DNA of 5,935 nt, taken from Candidatus Methanophagaceae archaeon. GTDB taxonomy: Archaea; Halobacteriota; Syntropharchaeia; Alkanophagales; Methanospirareceae. Where the stretch lies: NCBI GenBank assembly GCA_013374505.1, contig QENJ01000116.1, forward strand, positions 1-5,935. Direction: 5' to 3'. The notes beneath the pieces are model-generated. The model did no database searches and had not been told where the DNA came from. It saw only the letters and a list, made by a program, of their open reading frames with translations. A program made the translations under genes and the position numbers. Below are positions 5,788 through 5,935 of this stretch, one piece after another; the stretch's first letter is position 1; each line of letters starts with the position of its first letter.

Positions 5788-5842
5788 TCATTTAAACCGA
5801 TATAAAATATGTCCTGCAAAAACTGGGCTGATGCCTTCTTCG

Positions 5843-5935
5843 CTATGCTTTACGTTCAGATACTAGATATACCACAAAAGTACCTTTGTTTACCTGTATT
5901 TGGACTTGTACTGAACTAACCTTTACTAGCTGCAA
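5843..5935 (-). CDS. C-terminal tail of an unidentified minus-strand ORF (partial)
   Basis: Reading in from the right edge on the minus strand, one frame stays open for 30 codons to a TAG at 5843-5845, ending T-F-V-V-Y-L-V-S-E-R-K-A. The other two minus frames hit stops within the first 18 bases. The alternating Val/Gln/hydrophobic pattern looks like beta-strands. It is too short to identify and could be chance. If real, it belongs to a gene lying mostly outside the window, upstream of the broken zinc-pattern frame on the same strand. Confidence 0.25.
   Translation of the reverse strand: MQLVKVSSVQVQIQVNKGTFVVYLVSERKA

Noticed and set aside
5590..5805. 71-residue plus-strand ORF
   Set aside because: Its TTG start overlaps the hairpin, there is no ribosome-binding site, and the opposite strand of the same stretch gives a more protein-like translation with paired metal ligands.

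Overview
The window looks archaeal, most likely a Euryarchaeota/Halobacteriota lineage such as the ANME-1/Methanosarcina-like group. This is inferred from gene content only. The evidence is a NosD-type beta-helix surface protein carrying Ig-like and PKD modules, many N-glycosylation sequons, a tiny AbrB-like protein, a GAGG ribosome-binding site and TATA-like boxes. No rRNA, tRNA, CRISPR array or transposase is visible.

Layout. (1) 1-750: the 3' part of a plus-strand gene for a fibre-like protein, with seven 12-residue repeats followed by a compact C-terminal domain. (2) 751-1078: a gene-poor spacer holding a GC-rich island and, near its end, a TATA-like box and a ribosome-binding site. (3) 1079-1243: a 54-residue AbrB/SpoVT-like protein that is easy to miss because of its size. 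(4) 1249-3960: a secreted 903-residue protein, starting 5 nt after the AbrB-like stop. It has a signal peptide, a NosD/pectate-lyase-like right-handed beta-helix, two Ig-like repeats, a PKD domain and a C-terminal domain. (5) 3992-5437: a 481-residue DUF2779-type protein that joins a Cas4/RecB-like PD-(D/E)XK nuclease with four Fe-S-type cysteines to a DEDDy-type 3'-5' exonuclease-like domain. (6) 5438-5610: a spacer with two successive hairpins. (7) 5611-5935: minus-strand coding remnants, including a 58-residue frame with a zinc-ligand pattern but no start codon, and the tail of another frame at the window edge.

Genes 3, 4 and 5 lie on one strand with gaps of 5 and 31 nt, so they may form one transcript. 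The first two look translationally coupled, which suggests the AbrB-like protein regulates the surface protein. The nuclease has no obvious functional link to a surface adhesin and may simply be a neighbour. The points most worth a second look are the two-nuclease architecture, the regularly spaced cysteine ladder in the beta-helix, the recent duplication inside that gene, and the broken minus-strand zinc-binding frame.
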